NCBI GenBank assembly: GCA_031841125.1
Contig: CM063106.1
Span: 17,112,001 to 17,176,000 of the forward strand
From: Acanthococcus lagerstroemiae
Lineage: Eukaryota; Arthropoda; Insecta; Hemiptera; Eriococcidae
Length of the DNA: 64,000 nt
Direction of reading: 5' to 3'
Shown: positions 53,449-64,000 of the stretch, in pieces
Numbering within the stretch: the first letter of the stretch is position 1
How the letters are laid out: each line of letters starts with the position of its first letter
The notes under the pieces: generated by a model
Told to the model about the DNA's origin: nothing
What the model saw: only the letters and a program-made list of their open reading frames with translations
Database searches by the model: none
Made by a program: the position numbers and the translations under genes

Positions 53449-54010
53449 CTAACCCAGCACTAACCTGGAATTCGGGTGCACCACAGCCGGACGCGCTTCC
53501 TCTTCGCTCATCCCTTCACCTCTTCGTCTTGGTATGTGTGGCGAGGCAGAAAGGTGGTGACGGCGGGTGAGCCCTGCACGGGGATCCGCCTCAGCTGCAG
53601 CAGCTTCAGGATGGTACAGAGTTGTTGTGTTCGATGACCACTCTGTCTGCATCTTCTTCTTCATGATGGCTGAGACAAAGGATGACACCCGGCTCCATTC
53701 GCTTCGCTATTCAACATTTCTGGAACCAAGGCGTTCGGTGCGAGACGGCTGATCACGCCGTTGTTGTCGCTCGTGTTTCCGCCGCCGGGGTCGATCGCTG
53801 TTACCGTCCCGCGCCTCTCCTGCTCCCAGGCCTCACACTCGAAAAAAATGTGCCAGGGGGTATCCTGTGTACCTCGATCACAGTGTGCGCACACGACGCT
53901 CGGCTCTATTGCCATCCGATGTAGGAACGTGTTGAAGGACCCGTGGTTGCTCAGGACTTGGGTCAGGTGGAAATTCAGCTTTTCGTGAGACCTACATGCC
54001 CATATGTCGA
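53449..54010 (-). pseudogene. R1-clade retrotransposon, C-terminal end
   Basis: The minus strand reads CRSHEKLNFHLTQVLSNHGS, FNTFLHRMAIEPSVVCAHCD, then DTPWHIFFECEAWEQERRG (about 53990-53800). This is the R1-type C-terminal CxxC...H...C zinc-binding region. After a frameshift near 53690 it continues SSFVSAIMKKKMQTEW to a stop at 53449. R1 elements normally insert in 28S rDNA, but R1-clade copies elsewhere are common. There is no rDNA here. Upstream domains are absent. Confidence 0.8.
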
Positions 54011-55900
54011 GGCGGGCAGACTATATAACGGCATTTTTAACAAACAGAAATTGGGAGGGAGGCAATAGCCGGAAACAGAGAAGAATGGAACTGTCTACAG
54101 GAAATCTTGGCTCTTTATGGTCCGAGGAGAAATTCACATTTTGAGATTTGAGTTTCTGTTCTATTCTATATCGTTTCTTAAAGGCCTGTATACTAGCGTA
54201 AGTATATTCTTTAGTAAAGTAATTCAGATTCAGTGAAGACCTCAATTCGACTTTGCATTCCAGTCGATTTCATGTCGTCGACACTGCCTAACGACTCCAA
54301 GTCGACTCAAAATCGACGGTCGATATGGTTTAACGGAGCCCTAATGGTCAGCCGCTCACTACGCGTAATAGCCTTACGATTTTCGTTTCTAGCTTTTGAA
54401 AAGTACTTCCGTTCGAGTTTTGAATGAATGCAGAGGGCATTGACCCCTCTATTATCATAATTGGGCCGAAGTCTGACGCGAAGGATTGCTAGACTGCATC
54501 GATGCTGGAATTCGCTGGCCCTGTTCTTCAGTGACGCTGCAACAAATGCGGCTGAGAAGGTATTTTCAAATAATCCGAACCAATTTTCTGTATTTTCCTC
54601 TGGTATTGCGATGGACGGCGTCGCTAACGGTGGTGGGCAAAAGGTAAAGCATTAAAAACGGTTACGTCATCCATTATTTATTCTTGATGGGATTGAAATT
54701 CTGTGTGGTCCCTGTCCAACAGAATAAACTGCATTTAATGTTGACGTACAGTGCCCCAGTAAACGCACGGTGGATCGCGGATTCGCGAGCGACATAATCG
54801 GCGACCTCCCGTACATCTATTATGTATGTCATTCCAGTCGCTTCGTCCTCTTCTCTCCTCCCAAACAAATCGATACTTTAACCAGCGAATTACGTCTGCG
54901 GGATTATTTATATTTTGCACAATTACCGGTAATCTTGCCCGCTCCTTCGGTATATATTCATCCGCGTATATATATAAATTTTTATCGCGTTATTTATTTT
55001 CATTTTTTTCCCTTCTTATTTTCTTCGGTGTACAGGAGAAAAAAAGAAGAAGAAAAAGGAGCGTCGAGTAGAAAGAGAGAAAAAAGAAAGAAAGGACGAC
55101 CGTATCGATTTTAATTGCCTGCTGAAGAAGATTTTCGATCGCGGCTCGGCCCCCGGAACCGGTAGCTCGTTTTCTTCATCAGCTTAGGCAAATGAGCGGA
55201 GTGTCGCCGGTTTCGGCTTAAATGTGGAAAAGGTCGGATCCGGATTTTGGTGGGCTTTTGTACCGAGTGAAGTCGCGTACTCAGCTACGTATATGAGATG
55301 GCACGATTCCCAAGCCAAGCGTCCGGATCCTTTGTGTTAACCGAAATGAACTCAGACAAGCATGCCGCGGTCTAATCTTTTCTAATCGCCGCACCAGGCT
55401 CTCTGTTCTGCTTTTCGATTCTGCTGGCTGCGATTTTATTTCGTTCAATAATCTCTCTCTCTCTCTCTCACTCACTCTTGATTTCTCTCTCCCTCTCTAT
55501 GGTTTCCCTATGACACTAGTTACCGGGTTGGCGTGTGGAAATCCGGCGGCAGTACACAGCGAGTCCGCGTGGAACGCAATCATTTTCGGTAACGTAATCG
55601 GCTCTTAATGGAGTTAATCTGCTAGGTGAAATATCGTCGTCTGGGGTACGCGACGGTACAAGCCGCACAATTTTCGATGTCTGCGAATCACGGCGTGTCG
55701 AGTACGCGAAAAGTAATTAAATTTTAAATCGTCTGATATTGCGAAACGTTAATTAATGGTACCTGCTCGCCGGGGTTGTACTGTGTCGGTTGAGAAAATA
55801 CACTCCAGCCGAAGTAAGAGCGGCGGCGCGACTGCCGTGTTCCCGGAGCAGAGCAGGAGCCGTGGCTCATTCTTCAGAAACTGAAAATATTTTGTTACTA
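54011..55900. other. No gene; candidate conserved non-coding DNA 54700-55800
   Basis: No coding match. The stretch from about 54700 to 55800 seems repeat-free, is CpG-rich relative to the surroundings and has TTAATTAATGG and GGAGTTAATC words plus a CT/GA microsatellite (55447-55500). It could be a regulatory region; inference only. Confidence 0.4.
55447..55500. repeat. CT-rich microsatellite
   Basis: Runs of CTCTCT followed by CACTCACTC and more CTCTC. On the other strand these are GAGAG elements of the kind bound by GAGA-type factors in insects, but with no further evidence. Confidence 0.7.
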
Positions 55901-55903
55901 GCG

Positions 55904-56985
55904 AATGCTTTATAGACTTCCACAAAGCCTTTGATTATGTACAACACAGGAAGCTTGTGGAACGATTGATGGAATTCAATATAGACAGAAAAGACATCCG
56001 AATTATTAGTCGACTATGTTGGAATCAGACAGCTGAAGTGAGAATTGATAACTCTGCATCGGAAGAAGTCGAAATTAAGAAAGGCGTTCGGCAGGGATGT
56101 ATTCTGTCTCCCATTCTGTTCAACGTATGTTCGAGAAGACGTTGGGCGAGAAGAACGGTGGAATTAAAGTAAACGGAGTCACAGTGAATAATTTGAGATA
56201 TGCTGACGATAGTCTTATTATAATAACTAACTGCCAACGCGAACTCCAAAAAATGATGGATAAAATAGTAGACCAACGCGAAAAAGTTGGCCTCAGGATA
56301 AACGCTTCCAAGACGAAAACTATGGTCTTCTCAAAGAAACTAGTAAACTGTACCCTCAAGATCAAAGCAGTAACGATAGAGAAAGTCTCGTCAATAAAGT
56401 ACCTTGGTTCCATCCTGGACGAGAGCTGCACGTCGGAACGAAAAGTGCGATCACGAGTAGAACAAGCCAGATCCGCCTTTATTAAGATGCGTAATTTGTT
56501 CCCCAGGCAGAACTCGGAATGGAGTTAAGAATAAGAATGTTACGATGCTACGTCCTCTCAGTCCTGTACTATGGGTGCGAAAGCTGGAAATCGGATGCGT
56601 ACTTGGGGAAACGGATTGAGGCTTTTGAAATGTATCTTTACCGCCGGATCCAGAAGATATCATGGACACAGAAAGTGACTAACAGTGAAGTTATGGGAAG
56701 AATGAAGAAAAAGACGGAAGTACTACGCTGAATTAAGGAAAGAAAGCTGCACTATCTTGGTCACTTCTTGAAGGGTGGGAGATATGCACTTCTGAGACTG
56801 TTGATGGAAAGAAAGATAACGGGAAAACATTCCATTGGTAGAAGATAGAACTCATAGATGAAAGACTTGCGGCACTGTTCAATTGTTCATCTGTGGAGGT
56901 TTTCCGGTCGGCCATCTCAAGAGTTCACGTTGCATTGTGGATCACCAACCTTCGTCGCGGAGATGGTGGTTGAAGAAGAAGAAAT
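55904..56985 (+). pseudogene. RTE-like retrotransposon RT, 5'-truncated, 3' end present
   Basis: The plus strand reads CFIDFHKAFDYVQHRKLVER (about 55910), KKGVRQGCILSPILFNV (about 56085) and, after a frameshift at about 56130, NGVTVNNLRYADDSLIIITN with the catalytic pair intact (about 56190). GLRINASKTKTMVFSKKL, SIKYLGSILDESCTSE, a frameshift near 56520, then LSVLYYGCESWKSD, RRIQKISWTQKVTN, RKLHYLGHFLKGGRY follow. The terminal NLRRGDGG-type peptide is at about 56949-56975, next to a GAAGAA tail. That end is typical of this family and marks the true 3' terminus. The endonuclease and N-terminal RT are missing. Confidence 0.88.
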
Positions 56986-58149
56986 TTTGAACCCTAACTT
57001 TTGATTTTTAAATTTTATTTTACTTTTTTTTAAAGGGGGGATGGGGTTATTTTGTATTACGCGATAACGTCCGCAACTAATTCCACCAGTTCAGTTTGGG
57101 CGTCTCCGAGTTACGGCCCATTCCATATTTAACAGCCGAATTGCGTCCCTGCTAAACTGCACATTTTCCTTCTCACCTTAACAGACTTACAACAGTCAGC
57201 GGGCAGCGGGCAGCTGGCGTGATTAAAAAATGTGGAGGAATCTTCAGAGCAACTTGCGCGATAACCACATTAATTAATAAATTCGTGCCCAGAAATGAAT
57301 TATCTAAAACCAGCACAAACGGAGCACAAACGATTGCGTCCACTCAGGGGCGAAACTAAAGGAGGGTGGGGTTGACTCCCCCAATAATTTGGCAGTCGGC
57401 AAATTCTAAGACTGTTCATTTGACACCCATCCCCCAATAATTTGACAGTCGGCAAATTTCGAAACTGTTCATTTGAATTTTCATTTTTTTATGCATGTCT
57501 GTTTGTTTATATTTATTTTCTTTTTCAATTAAGAAAATATTTCGATTAAAAAATTGGCAAATTTTAAATTTTGTACACATTTTGTCGGCGAATTTTTATT
57601 TTTCAAAAAACATTTGTCGGCAAATTTTTCTTCTCCACCTTTCTAAACTGAAAGTCAAATTTCGTTTCTGAAAATGGAGTACCCTGGACCCCTGTTGAAG
57701 ACTAGTCAATCAAAAGCAGAAGGTTTCAAGCTGAGTATCGAACGTTATTTGAAAGGTTGAAACAAAGCAGGAATGTGGAAGACATTTCGAAAATCTGAAA
57801 GTCGGTGGCAAACGTTGAATTTCAAATTTCAATGACTATTCGGACTGCCAGCGCGAAAGAGTCGCCCTCTGTAATTTTAGGCACGTGAAAAAAAAAAAAA
57901 AAAAAAAAAACTATTGAAACCCTACATATTTTAGAAAAATTCATCAAATTGAAATGAAAGTGGTCTCAATGGCAGAAAAATTTTATGTATTATAAATTTT
58001 GTCCTAATCATTTTTTCCATAAACGCTTTCGTTTTCATAATATGTATTTTGAAATTTCTTTGTACGCTTGTAAATGAATTATTCCCCTCAACCAGGGTTA
58101 CAAGATAAACAACTACAGCGCGCCACTGCTTTGAGCTGCGTGAAAACTG
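56986..58149. repeat. No gene; 52-bp duplication and TTTGTCGGC-type repeats
   Basis: CCCCCAATAATTTG(G/A)CAGTCGGC is present twice 52 bp apart (57379-57476). The segment at about 57528-57660 (ACATTTTGTCGGC ... ACTGAAAGTCAA) recurs at about 59728-59850 on the far side of the minisatellite. So the minisatellite is flanked by direct copies of one sequence. An A19-20 run lies at 57891-57910. A MITE-like start CAGGGGCGAAACTAAAGG is near 57347. Confidence 0.6.
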
Positions 58150-59712
58150 TTCACTTTGTCACTCTGTCACGCACTCAGTCAGTGATTCACTCACTCACTC
58201 AGTCATTCGCTTACTTATTTAGTGATTCACTCAGTCACTCGCTTATTTATTCAGTTATTCACACAGTTACTTAATCACTTACTCAGTGACTCAGTGATTC
58301 ACTCAGTCACTCGCTTATGATTGAGTTATGCACTCAGTTACTCCGTCACTCGCTCAATGAGTCAGTAATTAACTCACTCACTCAGTCGCTCGCTTACTCA
58401 TTTAGTGATTCACTAAGTTACTCACTCACTTGCTCAGTAACTTGGTGATTCACTCACTCACTCACTCACTCACTTAGTGATTTAGTGATTCACTCGCTCA
58501 CTTAGTTATTCACTCATTCTGTAATAAAGTTATCCATTCACTTCTTCACTCCACCACTCACTCAATAAGTCAGTGATTCACTTAGTCATTCGCTTACATA
58601 CTTAGTGATTCACTCATAGTTACACAGTTACTTACTCAGTTACTCACACAGTTACCTAGTCACTTGCTCACTCATTTAGTGATTTAGTAAGTTACTCACT
58701 CACTTACTTGGTGACTTGGTGATTCATTCACTCACTTAGTCATTCACTCATTCTCTAATTTAGTTATTCATCCACTTCCTCGCTCAATAAGTCATTGATT
58801 CACTCAATTACTTGCTTAATTATTCAGTGATTCACTCACTCACTCAGTCATTCGCTTGCTTATTTAGTGATTCACTCCGTCACGCGCTTGCTTATTTAGT
58901 GATTCACTCAGTCACTCGCTTACATATTCAGTTATTCAGACAGTTACTCAATCACTTACTCAGTTACTCGCAATTCACTCAGTTACTTGCTGATATATTG
59001 AGTTATTCACTCAGTTACTCCATCATTCACTCAATGAGTCAGTGATTCACCCACTCACTTACTTACTCAGTCACAGTGATTCACTCACTCACTCACTTAC
59101 TCAATTACAAAGATTCACCTACTTACTTAATTATTCACTCATTCTGTAAAGTAGTTTATTCATTCACTTCCTCACTGTGTCACTTACTCAATAAGTCAGT
59201 GATTCACTAAATCACTCAGTCATTCGCTTACTTACTTAGTGATTCACTCAGTTACTCAATCACTTACTCAGTCACTTAGTCACTAGCTTACTCATTTAGT
59301 GATTTACTATGTTTCTCACCCATTTACTCACTCCGCGACTCAGCGATTCACTCACTCAGTCATTTACTCATTCTCTAATTTAGTTATTCATCCACTTCCC
59401 CATGTGATTCACTCAGTCCCTCACTTACTTATTTAGTGATTCACTCACTTACTCCATTATTCATTCATTTTCTTATTTGGTTATTCATTCACTTCCTCAC
59501 TCCGTCACTTACCCAATGAGTCAGTGATTCACTTACTCACTCGGTCATTCGCTTGCTTATTTAGTGATTCACTCAGTCATTCGCTTACTTATTCAGTTAT
59601 TCAAGCAGTTACTCAATCACTTACTCAGTGATTCAGTGATTCTCTCACTCTCTCAGTTAATCATTCACTTCCTCACTTCGTCACGAGCTCAATGAGTCAG
59701 TGATTCACTCAT
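58150..59712. repeat. CACTCAGT minisatellite, about 1.56 kb
   Basis: Dense imperfect repeats of 4-8-bp words (CACT, CAGT, GATTCACTCACTCAGTC) extend over the whole interval. There is a hint of a longer unit of roughly 240-280 bp (for instance the CATTCACTTCCTCACT and AATGAGTCAGTGATTCAC sequence recurs several times). Translations such as HSLTQSFAYLFSDSLSHS are by-products. No function is evident. Confidence 0.92.
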
Positions 59713-59727
59713 ATTATTATTTTTTTT

Positions 59728-59934
59728 TTTCAATTAAAAAATCGACGACTTCAAATTTTTAGAAAATTTTGTCGGAAAAGTTTTAGTTAAAAGAAAATAT
59801 TTGTCGGCAAAGTTTCCTGCCCCCCCCCCCCCAAACTGAAAGTCAAGTTTCGTTCGCCTCGGCGTCCACTTTTCCCTTTTCAATCCTTTGTCTAACCTCT
59901 TTTTCAAAAATTATTTCTTCGGCACACCCAAAAA
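59728..59934. repeat. Second flanking copy of the TTTGTCGGC segment
   Basis: AAATTTTGTCGGAAAAG, AAATATTTGTCGGCAAAG, a C14 tract and AAACTGAAAGTCAAGTTTCG correspond to 57575-57665. It closes the region around the minisatellite. Confidence 0.6.
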
Positions 59935-60330
59935 TAAATTCCAACATCCATGGGAAGGGGGCAGAACGAACGACGGGGTTTCAGCACAAACAGCGCAAAC
60001 GATTGACACCATTTTCGATCTCCTCGGTGAAGTGGGGGGGCTCCCGTTTCTACAGCACCCCCAAAAGTTTCCCCAAATATCTCAGGAAGAGAGCAGCACA
60101 AACGACATGGTTTTCAGCACAAACCAGCACAAACATAGCCCAAATGATTGACACCATTTTCGATCCTCTAGGTGAAGTAAGGGTGCTCCCGTTTCTACAG
60201 CACTCCCGAAAGTTTTCCCAAATATCTCAGAAAGGGGGGCAGCACAAACGAAGGGGTTTTCAGCACAAACCAGCACAAACGATTGACACCATTTTCGATC
60301 CCCTAGGTGAAAGTGAGGATGCTCCCAAAT
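59935..60330. repeat. Tandem array, unit about 140 bp, nearly 3 copies
   Basis: GATTGACACCATTTTCGATC recurs at about 60001, 60146 and 60281. CAGCACAAAC and CTCCCGTTTCTACAGCAC repeat in step. It ends close to the 3' end of the minus-strand RT relic at 60355, like the 28405 array next to its RT relic. Confidence 0.8.
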
Positions 60331-60354
60331 GCACCCAGCAATCAGCAGGTCAAC

Positions 60355-61900
60355 ATTCTAATCTTACGTATGCTGTGTATGTTCCGATCCGATTTGAAAG
60401 TCAGTATGTACATGTGGAGTTTGGTGTATTACCATGAGTCTGGCCCCCGTCTCTTTACGGAACCAAAGAAACGCAGGATTCTCCGCTGTATCATTGACAG
60501 GAGTCGTTTGTGTGGAGATATGTTCTACTTTCGCAGTTTGGGGGCATTTGTTTTACGTGTCGTCCGTGGGATGCGCAGCATCCGCCAATAGAACATCTCG
60601 AAGGCCTCGATGCGTCTTCTTGCCGCTGCATTAATTGTCCAGGTCTCAAATGCATAGACGGAAATCGAAAAGATCAGTGCTGTCACAATTTTCATTTTAA
60701 TCTGTATAGACACCTGGCGGTCTCTCCATGAGCGCGTGAGTCGCCCCATGGCGGATCTAGCGAATGTCAGTCGTCGTTTGATTTCTCCTAGCCAGTCGCT
60801 ATTGTTGGAAATTAGTGCTCCTAAGTATACGACTTTATCCTTGACTTCTACGTGACAGAGTCTTTCTGGGTTGCTCAGCGGCAGCAGCATATTGCCGCGA
60901 TCGACCATCATGACCTGACTTTTTGAGCAATTCAAAATCAAGCTGGTCTCGGCACTTATCTTATCTATGCGATCCAGTAACTCTGCCATCTCCTCGGCTG
61001 ATGATGTCAGCAGAAGCGTGTCGTCCGCAAAGCGGAGATTCGAGATCTTTCTGTCTCCTATGTTGATGCCGCCTCCCCAGTCATCCGTGGCCTATCGAAT
61101 GATCCATTCACCGTAGATGTTGAACAGGAGTGGCAAAGCGATCCAGCTCTGGCGTACACCCTTTCCGACCTTGAATGATGGGCTCGACAGGGCATTTTCA
61201 ACACGAACTTGGGCATCGTTTCCCTCGTATAGTGTCCTCAGCTGCATTACTAAATGGTTCGATGCCCCCATCTTCCCCAGCACGAACCACAGCACCGTTT
61301 AGCTTACTGAATCGAAAGCCTTCTGGTAGTCCAAGAAGTACAGTGTAGCTGGTGTATTGAACTGTCGACTTTTTTCAGTTATTTGGCGGACGTTTAGTAT
61401 TTGTTCTCAAGGGCCCTGCGGAATCTGCGGCAGCAAGATATTCTTCAATCTCTCTAGAATAATGTAGATCATGATCTTACTTGCATGGGAGATCAATGTG
61501 ATCATCCTGTAGTCGATCATTCGTTGCGTTTCTCTTTGTTCTTATAAAAGGGTGTGTAGATCGATCCTCTCCAGTCGTTAGGTCACGTTTCGGTCGGCCA
61601 TATCTCTTGGTATATCAAGTGGATGCGCTGCATTCCGATTTCCCCGGTTCCTTGTAGCATTTCTGTTATGATCTCATCTGGTTCGGCCACTTTTCGACTG
61701 TTGCTGGTTCTGTTTCTGATAGCATTAGGATCTTGGTCTTATCGGTATTTACTTTTTCAGGCCGAGTACCGTGTAGGCATCTTCGAAATGACCTCGTTAA
61801 AAAAGGTGAGGTCGAGCATTTCTTCACTTCAAGACCTATTCTGAAATGCTGGTGAGACAGAATGACATGATCGATAATTCCCATGGAAATAGACATTATA
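60355..61900 (-). pseudogene. RTE-like reverse transcriptase, broken but catalytic box intact
   Basis: Read right to left, it starts with a degraded RT N-terminus (EPDEIITEMLQGTGEIGMQR near 61690) and PNDWRGSIYTPFYKNKE. ATLYFLDYQKAFDSVS follows (about 61330), then KGVRQSWIALPLLFNIYGEW (about 61150) and ISNLRFADDTLLLTSSAEEM (about 61035) with both aspartates. LILNCSKSQVMMVDRG, VVYLGALISNNSDWLGEIKR, SVYAFETWTINAAARRRIEA and finally IQRRILRFFGSVKRRGPDSW (about 60440) complete it. At least four stops or frameshifts. The 465-nt open part is 60989-60525. Confidence 0.88.
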
Positions 61901-63094
61901 TGAGAATAGCTTGCGGATCAGACAAATAGAGCAAACACAAGAAAAACGTTTCCATCAAAAGACAAAGGTTTATTACTCAGCTCATCAGTCATATTAATGT
62001 TATTAGTGGCAATATTCTTAGCATTTTACATAATTTTTATCGGTCATATAATACAACACGTCAGACTTGAGGAAAATACCATAAAGAATGAAAACCTGAC
62101 TTCAAGAAAACAAAACAAGACCAAAATGTATCCAAAAAAAAAACCTTGGCCACTTTGTGAAATTGTCTATCAGTGAATATGGAACCACCAAAAAGTCGAA
62201 ACTGTGTGGCAAAAGTGCTGGAATTTGTGGAGAAGAAATGGTTATGATGCTTCTGTAATCGGCAAGTTCTTATCGTAAATTTGCTTCTCTCCATATCTCA
62301 CCCAGGAACCGCGCACATAGATGGTTAACTTTTAACAAACCTTCGAGTTCACCTACAATTCGTCGGCTTTCGACGAAATCAGCTATATTTTTCGACAAAA
62401 CATCATTATGTCCGTAAAATAATGTACCAAAAATTGGAAGTAAGGAAATGTACGGGTATACAATGCGGACGTGTTTTTTCTACACGAGCGAACAATAAAT
62501 TAAATTCGTCAAAATTTGATTAAATGTAACTTATATTTCCCCAGTTGGGCACGTTTTCGCTAATCTTGCGACCCTGAATAAAGTAGCCAAACAGAATTTC
62601 CAAAGAATGCGTTCGCATGAACGAACAGAATATTTAAATAATTAAATTATACGAAAGAACAATGATGGAAAACTTGGGAAAGAAAAAAAATAACACTGCA
62701 ACTATATACCTTCATAGTTTTAGTAAGGTCAAGGTAAGCTGGCGGTAACGATGGATTTCGGAGTAATAATCAAAAATGATTCATCAGAAGATATTAAAAT
62801 ATTTTGAGAGTAATTAGTCCCGGTAAGAAAAACTATCGGGCACGAATTTGGCAAGAAAATGATGTTGGTTACACGCGGGGAAATAGAAATGATTTTAATT
62901 TAGAAAACCAAATCGGAAAGACTCAACATTGATTGGTTCGTTGTGATAGGTGCAATGTCATGAGTATTCCATTTTCCAAAACGAAAGAAAGAAAGAAAAA
63001 AAAAATAACGGAAAAAGACATGAGAAGCGAGCTGCCTGCAGCAAAGTATGTGGCGCCTGGCATTAATTTCTGTGAAATTTTACCACAGACTTCC
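61901..63094. other. No gene seen
   Basis: AT-rich sequence with no recognised coding match on either strand. GAAA and AAAC-rich stretches lie near 62980-63005. Confidence 0.45.
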
Positions 63095-64000
63095 TAATTT
63101 GAAAATGCTATCTTGCCTCTTCCTCGGTTTTCTGGTGTCTTCCCGAGCAATATTGTTTTCTCCTAATTTTCTCCGCTTCGCCTGGTAATATGTCCAAAGA
63201 ACTGATGAATCCGTCATTCACAAGTTTGTGCAGCTGTTCCGGTTCTTCCACTTCCTCCTGTATTGACAAGTTGGTTCTGTGTTCCGTCCCAACACCCGCA
63301 TCATTCGTCACCATGGCCACATTTTAAAGGCGTCTATCCGCTTCTTGAGAGTCCATGTTTCTGCAGCATACATAAATATCGGCAGTATAAGCGATCATTT
63401 CTTCTTGCAGGTGAAGTTTTTCAGTCTCATCATTGCAGATTTTCCAATAGCAATCCTTCTTCTTATCTCCGCCAAGGAGTCACCGTTAACATCAATCAGT
63501 GACCCTAGGTATACAAATGACTCCACTTTTTCATATCCGGTCAGCAGGTTAGTGTCAGTCAGGGCATTCTCCCGATCTATTATCATGATCTTCGGAGCAT
63601 TAATGAATAGTCCGTATTTCTCGTTGACCACCCTGACGCGCTCAATCAGCTCCATCATTTCCCTACTGGATGTTGCCAGTAGAGTTGTACCGTCGGCGTA
63701 TCTTAAGTTTGAGATATTCCGACCACCTATTGAAATTCCGCCGTTCCAGTCTACCAGCGCTTCTCTCATAATGTTCTCTCCATATATATTGGAGAGCTGT
63801 GGTAACAATGTGTCTCCCTGCCTGACACCGCGTTCTGCCTTAAAAGATTTGGACTCCTCTCCTGCAATTCTTGCGGTCATTTTACTGCTTCCGTACAGTG
63901 TCTTGACCAAGTTCGTCAGATGTGCAGGTGTGCCCATCTCCATCATCACACTCATTAGGGCTTTCCAATTGACACAGTCAAATGCTTTTGCATAATCGAT
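63095..64000 (-). pseudogene. RTE-like reverse transcriptase, runs off the right edge
   Basis: The minus strand enters from the right edge with IDYAKAFDCVNWKALMSVMM (RT motif A). It continues AERGVRQGDTLLPQLSNIYG (motif B), GGISIGGRNISNLRYADGTT (motif C, with the second catalytic Asp changed to Gly), INAPKIMIIDRENALT and VYLGSLIDVNGDSLAEIRRR. A 187-codon frame (63955-63395) is open. Beyond 63395 the reading shifts: FMYAAETWTLKKRIDAFKMW (about 63370-63300) and a degraded C-terminus to about 63100. The Asp loss makes it inactive. The N-terminal part lies outside the window. Confidence 0.9.

Noticed and set aside
53242..53924. Plus-strand ORFs in the GC-rich segment
   Set aside because: They are shadows of the minus-strand R1 C-terminus, whose CxxC...H...C motif identifies the real coding strand.
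53449..54010. rDNA unit, because an R1-type relic is present
   Set aside because: No rRNA sequence flanks it; R1-clade copies also occur outside rDNA.
58074..59045. Repetitive Ser/His-rich protein
   Set aside because: The open frames are by-products of CACT/CAGT words without a stop in some phases; they shift and end at random.
58150..59712. CRISPR array
   Set aside because: Repeats are contiguous short words without unique spacers, and the genome is eukaryotic.
63279..63995. 238-codon plus-strand ORF at the right edge
   Set aside because: It is the complement of a clear minus-strand RT with GVRQGDT and YADG motifs.

Overview
The window is a piece of a eukaryotic, most likely arthropod (insect) nuclear genome. 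No intact host gene is visible. Reading frames are short and stop-riddled, there is no operon structure, and almost every recognisable protein segment belongs to a decayed transposable element. The element mix (Jockey and R1 non-LTR retrotransposons, RTE-like retrotransposons, Penelope, mariner, hAT, MULE, a Pif1-type Helitron helicase and a tRNA-derived SINE) is typical of insects. A hemipteran such as a whitefly is my guess from the general look of the repeats, not something the sequence proves. The window is best read as one long intergenic or intronic interval. Layout: 1-1300 C-rich tandem array running off the left edge; 1379-2890 non-autonomous TA-flanked TIR element; 4018-4345 hairpin MITE; 6085-7010 degenerate tandem array; 7075-7447 hAT MITE with a SINE inside; 11041-11942 broken Helitron/Pif1 helicase followed by a 175-bp tandem repeat; 14040-14980 RT relic; 16022-16919 palindromic mariner derivative; 17.4-19.7 kb small hAT-like MITEs; 19908-21066 foldback element without coding capacity; 21.3-22.0 kb Jockey relic; 23.4 kb GTTACCC-rich element; 24.7-25.25 kb Penelope relic; 26.87-29.25 kb RT relic followed by a 141-bp tandem array; 31.4-34.6 kb more RT relics; 34921-36326 a long-TIR transposon of unassigned family; 38.5-39.9 kb Jockey relic carrying a SINE and a MITE; 41.0-42.6 kb internally deleted Jockey. 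Further right: 42985-46045 is a foldback MULE-like element with nested hAT and Penelope pieces; 47.4-50.4 kb RT relic interrupted by a mariner; 51.1-54.0 kb MITE, second GTTACCC element and R1 relic; 55.9-57.0 kb RTE-like relic; 58.15-59.71 kb CACTCAGT minisatellite; 59.9-60.3 kb tandem array; 60.35-64.0 kb two RT relics on the minus strand, the last leaving the window. Between these lie stretches without repeats or exons (about 12.9-13.6, 30.0-30.9, 37.0-37.8, 46.4-47.1 and 54.7-55.8 kb). They are rich in TAATTA and GATA-like words and could be conserved non-coding or regulatory DNA, which only comparison with related genomes can decide. There is no cellular pathway to reconstruct. The value of the window is its record of nested transposition: several insertions can be dated relative to one another because target duplications, or an undisrupted copy of the target, are still present.
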